From positions 197,103,887 to 197,167,886 of the forward strand of contig CP136062.1 in NCBI GenBank assembly GCA_032622095.1: 64,000 nucleotides of DNA, read 5' to 3'. The notes beneath the pieces are model-generated. The model was not told the origin of the DNA. It saw nothing but the letters and a program-made list of their open reading frames with translations, and did not search any database. Shown here one piece after another: positions 43,172-55,165 of the stretch. The translations under genes were made by a program, and so were the position numbers. The DNA is from Siphonodentalium dalli. Taxonomy: Eukaryota > Mollusca > Scaphopoda > Gadilida > Siphonodentaliidae. Positions within the stretch are counted from its first letter, which is position 1. The number at the start of each line of letters is the position of its first letter.

Positions 43172-44218
43172 TGAGTGTACACGAATTATGGTTTGCGCAC
43201 AGCTGCCAACAAATCAGAATCAACTTGAACAGATATTTCTTGGAGTACATTAGACAAGCTATTGGTATGAGAGAATTCCCGAAGGCAAGAATTTGGTGAA
43301 CAAAAACAGATACTATACTTATTATGTATGAATGGGCGGACTATTCGCGGAAGAGAACGACATGTGTCTCATTAACACGTGAAGTAGAAACAATTATGTA
43401 TAAACAATCCTACCCTGTACACCACTCAGAACTTATGGATCCGCACTAGCCGCCAGGTGGTCATCATAACCACATGCTCATACAAAACAAAACTCCAGTG
43501 CTAATGCGAGAACTTCATGACCCTATACATGAATAATTACACTTGAAATTTGAAAACATTTCCTCTCCGTTAGAATGTTATCGCAACAATTCTATGTACA
43601 ATGTAGTATCCGCAGCATGGTCTACAAGTTGCACACAGCGTCTGGTATACAATGTTAGACATGTTTATCAGCGGCGAATTTTACCACATATTACAGAACT
43701 GACAGCAACTGAATTCTGTCCAATTTGGTTTGTTTATAGGCGATCTGAAGTACAGGTACAATGCCATTTTGATACCCTACATTAAAGTTTGACAGCACAT
43801 CACGGGGCTGTTCATTTATTGCACACATTACACGTCTACACGTAAATCTCCGCGTATCATCCTATTCGTAATACATGTACATATAGCTACGTCTGGTTTA
43901 AAGTCGGTTGGCTGGTTGTCTGATTGGGGCATTGTACTCTCCTGTCCATGAAAGCCCGCGATGTTGCCCAAGCACTGCCTGTTGGCTTGATTGTTCCTAT
44001 ACTTGATCCATTACTGTTATCCAACGGTTCATATTGATTTGATATTACACGAGTTAACTTAAGACATAGAGCCCGCGATAACCATCGAGTACCGGCTCGT
44101 ATCCATCGCAGATATTCGGGATTGGGATGAGAGGCCTAGACGATATAACCACCGTCACGAGGCGGTACCGACTCTATCGCGCACAAACTCTCCGACCCTC
44201 TCGCGCGGTGCTATATCG
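43172..44218. other. No gene seen
   Basis: Open frames at 43543-43785 and 44127-44345 lack domains. Confidence 0.45.
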
Positions 44219-44580
44219 CTATGGAACCAATGACAGGAAATGTCTCAAGTATCAGGCGCTATTCATATTTAGAGAACATTTGTTGGTTGTGTTAGTTTTT
44301 GTTTGCGAATCTTGCCAAGATCGTGTTTATCGGTGGAACACATAGCGGGAATCTAAAAGTTGAATCTTTCAACTTAGTTGCGTGATGTCTTGTCATCACG
44401 AACTTCTCGCAAATCAGTGCATGCTTTTGAATTATAGTTGAGATATCAAAAGTCGATGCTAAAATAATTAAATTCGTATGTATAGAAATTCATCGAACAG
44501 ACGTGTCTCCAGACTTTGACATTTTAGGATTACTATTTATATATTCTGGAAACGGACGGAGCATGTGTGGCTCTATATAT
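44219..44580 (+). repeat. Duplicated segment S, copy 1
   Basis: Shares with 45032-45545 the order GACAGGAAATGTC, GGCGCTATTC, TAGCGGGAATC, AAAGTTGAATC, GTTGAGATATCAAAAGTC, GTGTCTCC, GACATTTTAG. About 360 bp. Confidence 0.75.
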
Positions 44581-45031
44581 TCCTCGTTGGAATCAGACTT
44601 CGATTCCATAACGTACTGGTGAGTATAATATACCTCATTGGAATCAATTGCTGAATTTTTAACTCCAGATAATCGTTAAATGGGACTTGCGTTGAACTCG
44701 TATGTACACGAAAAGGTGGCATCTTGATACAACCTATATTCGACAGAGAAAAAAAATCGCTTTATGTACAAATATTTTGTCATGTAGGTGTAGGTTGTGT
44801 GTTGTTTGACAACAGAAAGAATGCGGTTCTTGATTGAAAATGACATAAATTTCACTCAATTGTGACTCGTAAAGCTATAGGGGTAACGATATAACACATA
44901 TATAGTAAGGCCACTTCGTACTCTTGCTGCAGTCGCGATCACATGGCCACTCACTATAAACATATGAGGTTATGCAGTGGTCCTATAACAGTATATTTCA
45001 CTGCTCATGAAAAAAGTGTCGCATTCCTGTA
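44581..45031. other. No gene seen
   Basis: Unique AT-rich sequence between two copies of segment S. Confidence 0.45.
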
Positions 45032-45545
45032 ATGGAACCGAAGACAGGAAATGTCCCTCAAGTATATATGTATGAGTATTAGGCGCTATTCGCATTGAGA
45101 AAACATTTGCTCGTTGTGTTATATTGTAGCTTTTGCATGTTAACGAGTCATATATAGTGTCTTTCGGCAGAAAACTTAGCGGGAATCAAAAAGTTGAATC
45201 CTTGAACAGAATTTAGTGATGTCTGATTTGTCCTCTGAATCTTTAGCCGTTTTTGCACGCTTTGTTTACTGAAAGTTGAGATATCAAAAGTCAATTAAAA
45301 CAAGTAAACCTCGTATATATATAGAAACATGTCTCCGGACTCTTGTCATTTTAGAATCACTCTTTTTATATTATGGAAATGGTAAATCAGTGCATGCATT
45401 TGATTTATCGTTGAGATATAATAAGTCGATGTTAAAATAAGTAAATTTGTCCGCATAGAAATTGCTCGAACATGCGTGTCTCCGAACTTTGACATTTTAG
45501 TGTTACTCTTTATATATTACGTTAACGGACGGACCCGTGAACATC
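45032..45545 (+). repeat. Duplicated segment S, copy 2, with internal 140-bp duplication
   Basis: Homologous to 44219-44580, but its 3' part is present twice (about 45255-45385 and 45388-45530), each with GTTGAGATAT, AAGTC, AAGTAAA and a GTGTCTCCG block. A weaker third relative begins near 46790 (GGAAAATTTCTCAAGTGTCA). Confidence 0.7.
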
Positions 45546-45591
45546 ACAATTTGGACTCACCGGTATTATTTATGGTCTTGATAGTAATTAA

Positions 45592-46048
45592 CCCTTTACC
45601 CAACAAACCGGCCAAAAACGCCCAAATAAAGCTTCAACAGCCTAAAATATCTTCGGTCTGTCTCAATAACACCATACAAATATGGATATCATTGGAACCG
45701 GTTCAGTGACCACATTGTAATGGGTGCAGTTATGCACTGTGCCAATGCATTCTCTTATATATGCGAGTCGACCATAGGTCGCCTCGCATATATAAGAGAA
45801 TGCATTGGCCTAAAAAAATAAAATTTTTAACACTGTTTACCATTTTTTCTTACATTCTTTAACAATTTTATAATTTTTTCTTACATTTTTTAACAATTTT
45901 TATAATATTTTTCTACATTCTTTGACAATTTTATCATTTTTGATATGTGTTAAGCTAATGCATTCTCTTATATATGCGAGGCGACCTATGGTCGACTCGC
46001 ATATATAAGAGAATGCATTGGCACGGGGCCGTTCTGTTGGGTAAAGGG
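45592..46048 (+). mobile_element. Nested-hairpin TTAA element, copy B
   Basis: TTAA at 45588-45591 and 46049-46052. Left end CCCTTTACCCAACA followed by about 140 bp not paired, then hairpin 1 (about 45742-45809), a long spacer with three tandem TTACATTCTTTAACAATTTT-type units, hairpin 2 (about 45957-46022) and right end TGTTGGGTAAAGGG. At 457 bp the longest full copy. Confidence 0.9.
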
Positions 46049-46199
46049 TTAAATGGTGTTGAACCGTAAAAAATACAACTGTCTCACAGTTACTGGTTAC
46101 AGTCTGCCAGTTACTTAAATTAAAAAGGTTGGCAGCAATGTTGCGCGGTATGGCACCGTTAAAACGACGGGCATTTTTCTAACAGTGATATTATGTTAA

Positions 46200-46594
46200 C
46201 CCTTTACCCAACAAACCGGCCAAAACCGGCCAAATAAAGCTTCAACAGCCTAAAATATCTTCGGTCTGTCTCAATAGAACCATACAAATATGGATATCAT
46301 TGGAACCGGCTCCTTGACCACATTGTGATAGTTACAGTTATGCCCTGTGCCAATGCATTCTCTTATATATGCGAGTCGACCATAGGTCGCCTGGCATATA
46401 TAAGAGAATGCATTGGCCTAAAAAAAATCTTTTTTTTAACACTTTTTACCATTTTTTCTTACATTCTTTAACAATTTTATAATTTTTAATGTGTTAAGCC
46501 AATGCATTCTCTTATATATGCGAGGCGACCTATGGTCGACTCGCATATATATAAGAGAATGCATTGGCACAGGGCCGTTCTGTTGGGTAAAGGG
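46200..46594 (+). mobile_element. Nested-hairpin TTAA element, copy C
   Basis: TTAA at 46196-46199; right side CTAA (46595-46598), a one-base change of TTAA. Two 66-bp hairpins (46350-46418 and 46500-46568) with a spacer of about 80 bp containing one TTACATTCTTTAACAATTTT unit. The left 140-bp segment is nearly identical to copies B and E. Confidence 0.9.
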
Positions 46595-46598
46595 CTAA

Positions 46599-47130
46599 CG
46601 GACCGTCTAGCTCTATATTCCTCAAATACTGTTCGGCCACTTCGTACGTTTGTTTCCATCAATGTCCCCCACTCGCTACAAAATCTACCAGATTACTCAC
46701 ACGACCAGCGCGAGTCGGATCTTGTCGTTGAGATATATGAAGTGATTCTAACAGTATTGCTCAAAGTTTGTGGTAAACAATGTTTGGTGCATTCCGGTTA
46801 TGCAACCGCTGCTAGGAAAATTTCTCAAGTGTCAGGCATTAGAGAATATTCTGCAGAGAGAATTGTCTCTAAATGGTCTCGTGCATGTGAAAACTACAGT
46901 TGTTGATTGAACATTGCATTTGTATCAATGGTCGCGATCGTGACTACACGCAAACCTACATGGAATGCTTTTAAGCCATTTAGAATATTTACTAATACTG
47001 TCGTCACGGTCACACTCGCTTCAAAATCAGACTCCTGCACGATTATTATCGCGATAGACGCGAGGCGGATTTCGCAGTCGTACAATTGATATAGGACCAA
47101 CACATAATATTTTTTACGGTTCAACACCAT
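46599..47130. other. No gene seen; weak relative of segment S
   Basis: GGCCACTTCGTACG near 46633 and TCTCAAGTGTCAGGCATTAGAG near 46820 echo segment S (44219, 45032). The 134-residue open frame at 46502-46906 runs from copy C into this region and is not supported as coding. Confidence 0.4.
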
Positions 47131-47134
47131 TTAA

Positions 47135-47469
47135 CCCTTTACCCAACAGAACGGCCCTGTGCCAATGCATTCTCTTATATATGCGAGTCGACCATAGGTC
47201 GCCTCGAATATATAAGAGAATGCATTGGCTTAACACATATTAAAAATGATAAAATTGTCAAAGAATGTAGAAAAATATTATAAATATTGTTAAAAAATGT
47301 AAGAAAAAATTATAAAATTGTTAAAGAATGTAAGAAAAAATGGTAAACAGTGTTTTTTTTTTTTTTTTTAGGCCAATGCATTATCTTATATATGCGAGGC
47401 GACCTATGGTCGACTCGCATATATAAGAGAATGCATTGGCACAGGGCATAACTGTAACCATCACAATGA
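47135..47469 (-). mobile_element. Nested-hairpin TTAA element, copy D (truncated)
   Basis: TTAA at 47131-47134 then CCCTTTACCCAACAGAACGG, hairpin (47161-47228), spacer with repeated units, hairpin (47374-47443), then GGCATAACTGTAACCATCAC after which it diverges from the other copies. It lacks about 130 bp and the far terminus. Reverse orientation to B, C and E. The 27 bp outside its TTAA equal those outside the same terminus of copy B. Confidence 0.87.
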
Positions 47470-47556
47470 CGACAATCGACCGCATGGATAATCGTTCGAC
47501 GCGAGCTTTTCGCTTTGCACGATCCGCAAACATTACAGATGCATAATCCGAATTAA

Positions 47557-47948
47557 CCCTTTACCCAACAAAACGGCCAAAACCGGCCAAATAAAGCTTC
47601 AACAGCCTAAAATATCTTCGGTCTGTCTCAATAGAACCATACAAATATGGATATCATTGGAACCGGCTCCTTGACCACATTGTGGTAGTTACAGTTATGC
47701 CCTGTGCTAATGCATTCTCTTATATATGCGAGGCGACCATAGGTCGCCTCGCATATATAAGAGAATGCATTGGCCTAAACAAATATTTTTTTTAACACTT
47801 TTTACCATTTTTTCTTACATTCTTTAACAATTTTATAATTTTTAATGTGTTAAGCCAATGCATTCTCTTATATATGCGAGGCGACATATGGTCGACTCGC
47901 ATATATAAGAGAATGCATTGGCACAGTGCCCTTCTGTTGGGTAAATGG
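47557..47948 (+). mobile_element. Nested-hairpin TTAA element, copy E
   Basis: TTAA at 47553-47556 and 47949-47952. Hairpins at 47706-47775 and 47853-47922; the right terminus has GGGTAAATGG, a substitution in the terminal repeat. Inserted next to or into a copy of the AGGTAC TTAA family. Confidence 0.9.
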
Positions 47949-47952
47949 TTAA

Positions 47953-48346
47953 CGCTCCCAAGTTACTATTTCTTTGGCTTCGGGGGTGAACAATATTTGA
48001 TTCGAATCGAGGAACCTACCCATCAAAGCACAGATTGTTCAGATATCGATTTTTTATATTTGTTATATCTCGAAATGTATAATTATTTGTGGCTCAGAAG
48101 AAGTAGTCAAACCAACCGTGTCTCGGACAAAATTACGGATGAAGATGGATAACTCTAAAATTCAAGTGATAATACGACCATATTTGATAAATAACACTGT
48201 TTGGAAAAAATTTATACCATAGTTGACAGCGGTTAGCATTATTTTGTTGTAATTAATCGATTCTGATAACTAAAGCGTATTTTGAAGAAATGCTGTTGTT
48301 GTTGTAACTTGATGATATGGGGACCGTCTGATCGGATTGAGTACCT
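47953..48346. mobile_element. TTAA-type MITE, AGGTAC family, copy 4 (5' end lost)
   Basis: Begins at CGCTCCCAAGTTACTATTTC, lacking the first 20 or so bases of the family terminus, directly after the TTAA of copy E. Right end GACCGTCTGATCGGATTGAG, TACCT then TTAA at 48347-48350. Its interior matches copy 2. Confidence 0.82.
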
Positions 48347-48350
48347 TTAA

Positions 48351-50346
48351 GCAAAACGCACCAAGTGATGGTTGTGCTATACAACAAATCTAATTGACTG
48401 AGTGTATGTATAGAGTGTATCATTAAATATACATAATCCGATTCGATTGTCCCTGTATCACACAGTTACAACAACAGCAACAAATGAATTTCACCAGAAG
48501 CCGATTTATTTATCCAAATTAGTTTATTACCAATAAATACTCACAACAATACCAATCACGATATCATATTTGCCGTAAAAGTCCTACAATAACGTTTTTT
48601 TCTCGGCAGTTTGGAGGTGAGCGAGTGTGGTATACAACTTTCATATATATGGTGATTCCTAAATCAAATTGGAATTTCCCCAACAAATGTTGTCGGATAG
48701 CACAGAATCGCGATAACCAAAAACTAATATATAAGTAATATGCGTCGCAAACAATCACAATATATAATAATTGAGAGCGCTCTTAATTGTCTACCGCTCT
48801 TGGACGACAGAAGCATGGACACTCTTTACAAGATGCGATGATTGGAATTTTTGCTGGGCTGACACAAATTCAAAATGTTTTAAAACTTCCTCTTTTGAAA
48901 GTCGATATCTGGCCATTAAAACATATTAATGGGTCCGATCTGTAGTGTGGTATACTGCAATACGTGCGTCCTTGTTTCTATCCGTCCGTCCGCTCATACA
49001 TGTGTATCTCAACCATGCATGGGCTATCGGATCTCGATGAAATTTCAATGCAGGTTTGGTATCATGCATGAGGGCTTTCAAAAGAGGGTTAATTATTGAC
49101 GTTGTAAACTTTTTCCGTTCAAGAATTTTTCCTCTTGGTTTATCTGAAAATGTTGGATTACATCTTAAAGCCATCCTACAGAAAGATTAATCCAGCCTGC
49201 CTGAGTCACTATACCACTGTGTGTGAGGAACACGCGGATTTTATAAGGTCAGTGTTCGGGATTTAGTCCTGATGCGATACCTGTAATTGCCAAATGATAG
49301 ACTGGGTCAGTCATGTCGACGACAGTGTTTTCCGTAACGCCATCGGAGGTACCTTGTGCATTCAGGTGATAACAGATACACTACCCGGTTTATAAAATAA
49401 ACACAATTTGTGAATGCAAGCCCATGGATTTATCGGCATCTGTTGATCGCGAGAAGATGAAAGTATGCACGAAATTACTATGCTTATATTGGTTTGGTGC
49501 TTAAATGTTATGAGTAGCTTTAATAAATATGTAAAATCGGATGGAAATCTTTATCGGAACATTGCGTTATATCAACAGCACGTTTCTTGACAATGAATCT
49601 ACTCTTGACTACGTGTTCGCGGTTGTGTGCATTAGAGAAGACAACAGACCTGCTGCTAGACAATCCATAAGCAGCCCAATATCTTCTGGGGCGCGTCATT
49701 CATGTTTGAACAGCTGCCGGAAGCTGGAAGCTTATTCCATATTCGATTTGGTTGGTTCACATCTTGTAAATTCTAATTATAGTTAAGTTTGTATGTACAC
49801 TGGGAGAGATTGCCGACGTCGTGAAAGAGCATTCATGACACATCAAAGTCTGAACTTATGCTCGCTTTTTTACATCCCTGTCCGGATCGGGGATCTCAAT
49901 AGATCGATAAATATTCCAAATACTTCTTTACAGATTTTTAATTCCACATAAAGTCTTATTCAAGTAATATCATTTATAAAAACGGCACTCTTTCGTTTGT
50001 CTTTAGCAAACACGAGCATTCATTATTGGTCTATTTCTTATATTGTAAATATAGAGAGCGTTCGTCTCATTTGTGTAAGGAAAATTGAAAACAGCTCAGC
50101 TGGATATTTCCTTACTTTAGCAGGATTCGTCTCAGATTATATAAAGTACACATGTATGTATAGATCGCTATGTTGTGTATTCGTCAACCTATCGTATTTC
50201 TGCATTCAAATTACGTATAAATAGGTTGGAGGTTAAAATGAGTCATGACCGTTTTAAAACAAATCGTTCGATTGGAAATTTCAGGTGTATAACTCTTCTG
50301 GTTCATTTTAGGCAATTTTGGTGCTTTAGAATGGTCTGTCTATTCA
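48351..50346. other. No gene seen
   Basis: Open frames at 48564-48758, 48926-49174, 49541-49786 and 49997-50224 have no domain I can name. No shared repeats. Confidence 0.45.
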
Positions 50347-50347
50347 G

Positions 50348-50348
<1 letters not shown>

Positions 50349-50378
<30 letters not shown>

Positions 50379-50405
50379 AAACAAAAACAAAAACAACAAC
50401 AACAC
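50349..50405. repeat. CAA/CAAAAA microsatellite
   Basis: (CAA)n followed by (AAAAAC)n and (CAA)n; gives a poly-Gln stretch in an open frame at 50175-50444 that is not supported as coding. Confidence 0.9.
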
Positions 50406-51745
50406 ATTTTTTATAAGTGTCGATTTCCAGACTATACACACTGATAGCTAGGTTGTGAACAAAATGAAAACTGAAAACTGGTTATATTATCTGTCGTAAA
50501 ATCGTTGTAAATCTTTAGTCGAAATACAATTTGCCGTTATAGAAGAAAATTTTCTGGACAGATGTTTTGGATTCATATTTATTATTTTATACCCCGGAAT
50601 CTATAAAACTTGCTGGGAAGAAATATATCATCTTTAAAAAAAAATAGAATATACTTCCCTATCATAATCCCCAGATATAACATGATGGCTATATATACTA
50701 CACTTATATCAGGAAGCAGTTAAATGTTAAAGTATGCAGCTCTTGATCATACACTTGATAATGAAACATATGCATCATATTAAAATCAGATTGCACGCAC
50801 TGGCCGCCCTAGCTCCCACGTGATGTTGAGTTGATGATCGTTTTCCCTGCTGATTATATCAGGCTGCAATCCTGGCTGGGTAAATGGCCATTTGCTAAAC
50901 ACATTAATCAAAATATATAGTCCGGGGATCAGTAAATGGAACGCAAATGAGGCCTTGTATTACGATGCAATCTCGGACTGCGTGCTAGCTTTAAGTGCTA
51001 ATATACTGAAACAAGGACATTTCCTGGGTGTGTTGACATCTTGATATGTGTCAACGTTATAGCTGAAGTGCCTATCACGTTATGTGCTGCGTTGAACGTA
51101 CGCAGGTATCCGTGACAAAGTTTGCCGTCTTACCCGTATACAGGCCTATACCCATTCCCATCGGACGCGTATCGCAAACTCACTATTATTGGATGTAAAT
51201 CGGTATAGGTTGAGAAAACGGTAAAGCAAACATTACACAAATAGCTCAGACAGTTCTTGCTTATTTTTCAAAGCGACGATATGTGATGAATTCCATTTTA
51301 AATTTGTGTGTCCGCAACTCAAAGATTTGCGTGAGTCGTGTTTATATGACGCATTCGTTGAGAGAACTTTCATTCCAACGTCTTAACTCGACCATGCAGC
51401 CCTGTGATATTGAACAATTTGGCAATATTTATAAAAACTAAATTTTACATTTCCTATATATCCATGGCACACATATGAAGGCTGATTAAGATCTAAGCCC
51501 CATGTTTTTTCAACCAATAATGTATTTGTATTTTTATCTTTGCTCGTTTGCATGTATTGTATATGTTCGGTGTGCATGTTATTTAATGTTGCATTTTGTT
51601 TAGTCCACTGTTACCAATGTTCTATGAGTAAATAGTTGTATCATGTCCATGTACAAATTCTGAGAATAAAGCATTCATTCATGTGTACCCGACCGATGAA
51701 GGCAGAAATACCCTTGGCAAACATATTGACAAAATTTCCTTAATC
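50406..51745. other. No gene seen
   Basis: AT-rich, no recognised repeat or domain. Confidence 0.45.
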
Positions 51746-51888
51746 ATTCATGTGTTGTGGGGACACTAATTCATGTGTTGTGGGGACACTAATTCATGTG
51801 TTGTGGGGACACTAATTCATGTGTTGTGGGGACACTAATTCATGTGTTGTGGGGACAATAATTCATGTGTTGTGGGGACACTAATTCA
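51746..51888. repeat. 23-bp minisatellite, 6 copies
   Basis: Unit ATTCATGTGTTGTGGGGACA plus CTA; six copies, one with a C-to-A change, and a partial seventh. Confidence 0.95.
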
Positions 51889-52889
51889 GGCTAAGCAGGA
51901 ATGGAACCAGCTGCACCATGCACATTAACTAGGACTGGGTGACTGTGGCCTACTGTGGGCCAAGTGTGTTACTGGCGCATTTATTCTTATACATAATGCA
52001 TGATGTGATTGTCGTTGGTGAAAAATGCAAATCACATAATTGTGCTGTTCCCTCCGCGGCCATATTTGTCAACTATGTTAATTTTCACTCGGCTGTATGT
52101 GACGGCTAAGAAGAATGGTCCCCAAGAGATAAAATTTGTGTTTAGACTTTTAACATCCCAAATATATTCATCGTAATGATCTACGATTAGAGGACACTGG
52201 TTGTGAGCCTTGGTCGTTGAGATAATCCCCGTGGAATATAGATCGGAAATAACAGTTATACTATACGTTACTGCCTTGGGGAGAATAGCGCAAGAGTTAT
52301 TTACCCGAGGTGATGTCTTTCGGAGTACAATCAGGACTACTGACCAAGTCAGTCAATATGTGTTTAATTATACATATATATGACACAATTATCGCTCCGA
52401 TCGTGGCGTCACCAGGCGGATACGGGATCGAAGACTATAGCCCGGGCGATTGCTCGGTTGTCTAGCAATGGGCACTACTTTATGCCACGTGATCGCGTTT
52501 CGTCCAACCAAAAAAAAGTATGACACTCTGTGAACTGTACGTATATAACAATTGCAAATATATGTGGCAAATTAGTAAACATAATAATTTATTGATTGCT
52601 TTATTGCAAAAGACACAAATTTATGTGTAACGCGCATCACAAATGTACAATATTTTACAATTGGGTAGCATAACAAGTGACAATGGACACAGAAACAACG
52701 GACTTAGGTCGTTCACTTTCCTGCACTCACGGATTTTCAGATATGGCCACATACGTGATGTTGAGTTTGAATGCGGATGTCACAGAATGCATCCATGTTC
52801 CATCGGATATTTTCCAAGTTAAACCAACCAGCGAGATAACATATTATTAGTAAATACAATCACTGTATGGTGGAGATGACCACGTCAAC
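51889..52889. other. No gene seen
   Basis: No supported feature. Confidence 0.45.
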
Positions 52890-53395
52890 GCCCCCTAGCA
52901 ACGAGCGCGGTAAACACATGTTTTTATAAATTCCGTAGGCAGCGCACCTATGTAATTCCGCTGTATTCTCCAATCACTCAACTCGGTAAAACAACTGTTG
53001 ATAGATCCTTTACGAGCCCGGTGAACACATTTATTGATAGATCCCTTTGCGCAGCGCACAACATCGGCTATTCGGCTGTACTCCCCCACCGCAACGAGCC
53101 AGGTGAACACATTTATTGAAAGGTCCCATGCGCAGTCCCCCGAATCGGCAATTTCATTGTATCCCTCTCTAGCAACGGTTCTCGTTAACACATTTATTGA
53201 TATATAGGCTAATACACTGATTCCCCCATAGCAACTAGCCCGTGAAAACAATTCTTGAAAAATAACCTATGCAGACCACCGAATCGGCCATTTCAATGTA
53301 CCACACCACAGCAATGCGTTCGGTAAAGACATTTCTGGACAGATCCCCTATGCAGCCCACCGAATCGGATATTCCCTGTATTCAATGGAATTCCC
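52890..53395. repeat. Degenerate tandem repeat, about 80-100-bp units
   Basis: Words AACACATTTATTGA, GATCCC, GCGCAG, CGAATCGG and AGCAACGAGCC recur in order about six times with heavy divergence. The 118-residue minus-strand open frame (52895-53251) follows this repetition. Confidence 0.75.
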
Positions 53396-55102
53396 TATTA
53401 ATCCGTATATTGCTGCTATTTATGGCAATCTTCTGACCAATGTAATCACGCGAGAAAAATCCTAGACATCTCGAAATACATTAATTGTCCGAATGCAACA
53501 CGCTTGCCTGATAGTGACAGCAGTACCATGGTTATATCCACATGTCATATGCCAAGGAGAGACCAATATATACCAATTTACGGACATCAATAGCGGCCGA
53601 GAAAGCCAATAAGAGTCCACGAATCGACGTGGATACTTCACGCTTAATTTCATTGAGTGTGTCTGGGCCGAGGGATTCAGAATGGACTCTTGGACCCGAT
53701 CTTCGCAATTTGATGAGCGCAAATTATCCCAAAATCTCAGTTACTGTCTAACTTTGACGTCAGTCATAGTGGTCAGTTGCCAATTCTATCGCCGATTGCA
53801 TCACATGAATGTGGAAGTGAATCAGCATGTTTGTGCGTGTGGAATTACATTAGATTATGTGGGATATTGAACCTTGTGTTTCAACTTTTTAGTGTGAATG
53901 CCTGGTCCATGACCGCATCTTTATGTTATACATATATTATTTAGATATATCAGGCCTATTGTGGAACTATATAATTTTAATTTTGATCAACAATACGTCA
54001 AAGATTAGTCAGTAGTAGTTATAGTTATAAAGTAGTCGATTCCAATGCTACGCCACAGTATATCAGTATCAAATATGGATATTATAATTTCATGAACAGA
54101 AGTGGACATTCTCTCCCGAAATCCACATACTGTACTTTGATGTTTTGCCTCCATGTGCAGACCAATCAGGAGTTCTAATTGTTTGGGTTCTTGTAATATA
54201 TCATATTGATATTCGCTGAAATTCGGTAGAAAACAGAACAATAATTTATCAAGGCTTTTCGTTGGTTCTCGTTGTTTTGTTAATGTTCATCAACGTCCTT
54301 TTATTAGCATTATTGGGAAAGCCCCGGGTATAGGCCATGTAATATAAATACAATTGTACGGTATCATCTATATATAACAGAGTGAATGTGTAAAAGACCA
54401 AAGTGTGCGCTCAGCCCCCTGCGCCGCTGAATAAAGGCTTCCGATTGGAGCAGCTCGTATTACAATATTCAACTATTGTCGTTGAAAATCGATTTTGAGG
54501 TGAACCTAGAGCAAATTGGTAACAACCAGCGACCAAAGAACGACCCAGCGAATTGGCCTTTGAATTACAATAGTGTGTGGGACTACCGTTTCATTCGACG
54601 AGAGACACCCTGATAGAAATGACGCTGTTAGAAGTGTTACAACACTTCCCCTTAGGAATACACTACTGAGTGTTGTGCGACGAGGGGAGATCAGTTGACT
54701 TCCATAGTTTGGAGGTCGAGTCCATTTATGACAAAAATGTTTGTCACTATTCATGCAAATATGTCGACGATACCCCAGCCAAAAACAGAAATCAGACAGC
54801 TAGTAAAGTCAAGACATTCAATGGTTTGATGTGGGTTGTTCATGGCTCGAGTCCCAGTCAGGCGCAGAGTTGGACTCATTTCATGAATTTCATGTTAAAA
54901 TCATTGGGTTTGTAGGGGAATCTGATATGTGCATGGTTAAATTGTTGAAGAAAATACACCGCAATCGTTATGGAAAATCTATTTTCTTTGACAAGGTTCA
55001 TAGATGCAAAGGTGTCGTATGCATTGACAACGTCGCCAACGATTATTGTTATCCTCCTCCCTATGTTCCACCCTTCTGATTGGCCCATGTGCTGTCACGT
55101 GC
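53396..55102. other. No gene recognised
   Basis: Open frames at 53462-53722, 53542-53751, 54005-54241, 54506-54754, 54670-54915 and 54831-55079 overlap in several frames. None shows a known domain. A decayed gene is possible around 54500-55080 but I cannot support one. Confidence 0.35.
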
Positions 55103-55165
55103 CGGGCGACAAATCACACTGTCGCCCGCTTACCCGGGAGACATTGTTTTTGTCGCCCGCCTGAT
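55103..55165. repeat. CGGGCGACA hairpin fragment
   Basis: CGGGCGACA (55103-55111) and TGTCGCCCG (55120-55128) form a 9-bp perfect stem; CGGGAGACATTG and TTGTCGCCCG follow. The words match the ends and arms of the palindrome at 55981-56129, so this is probably a fragment of that family. Confidence 0.7.

Noticed and set aside
46502-46906. 134-codon frame
   Set aside because: Starts in the second hairpin of copy C and runs into unrelated DNA; no domain.
50175-50444. Poly-Gln frame suggesting a transcription factor exon
   Set aside because: The Gln tract is only a CAA microsatellite; no flanking domain was recognised.
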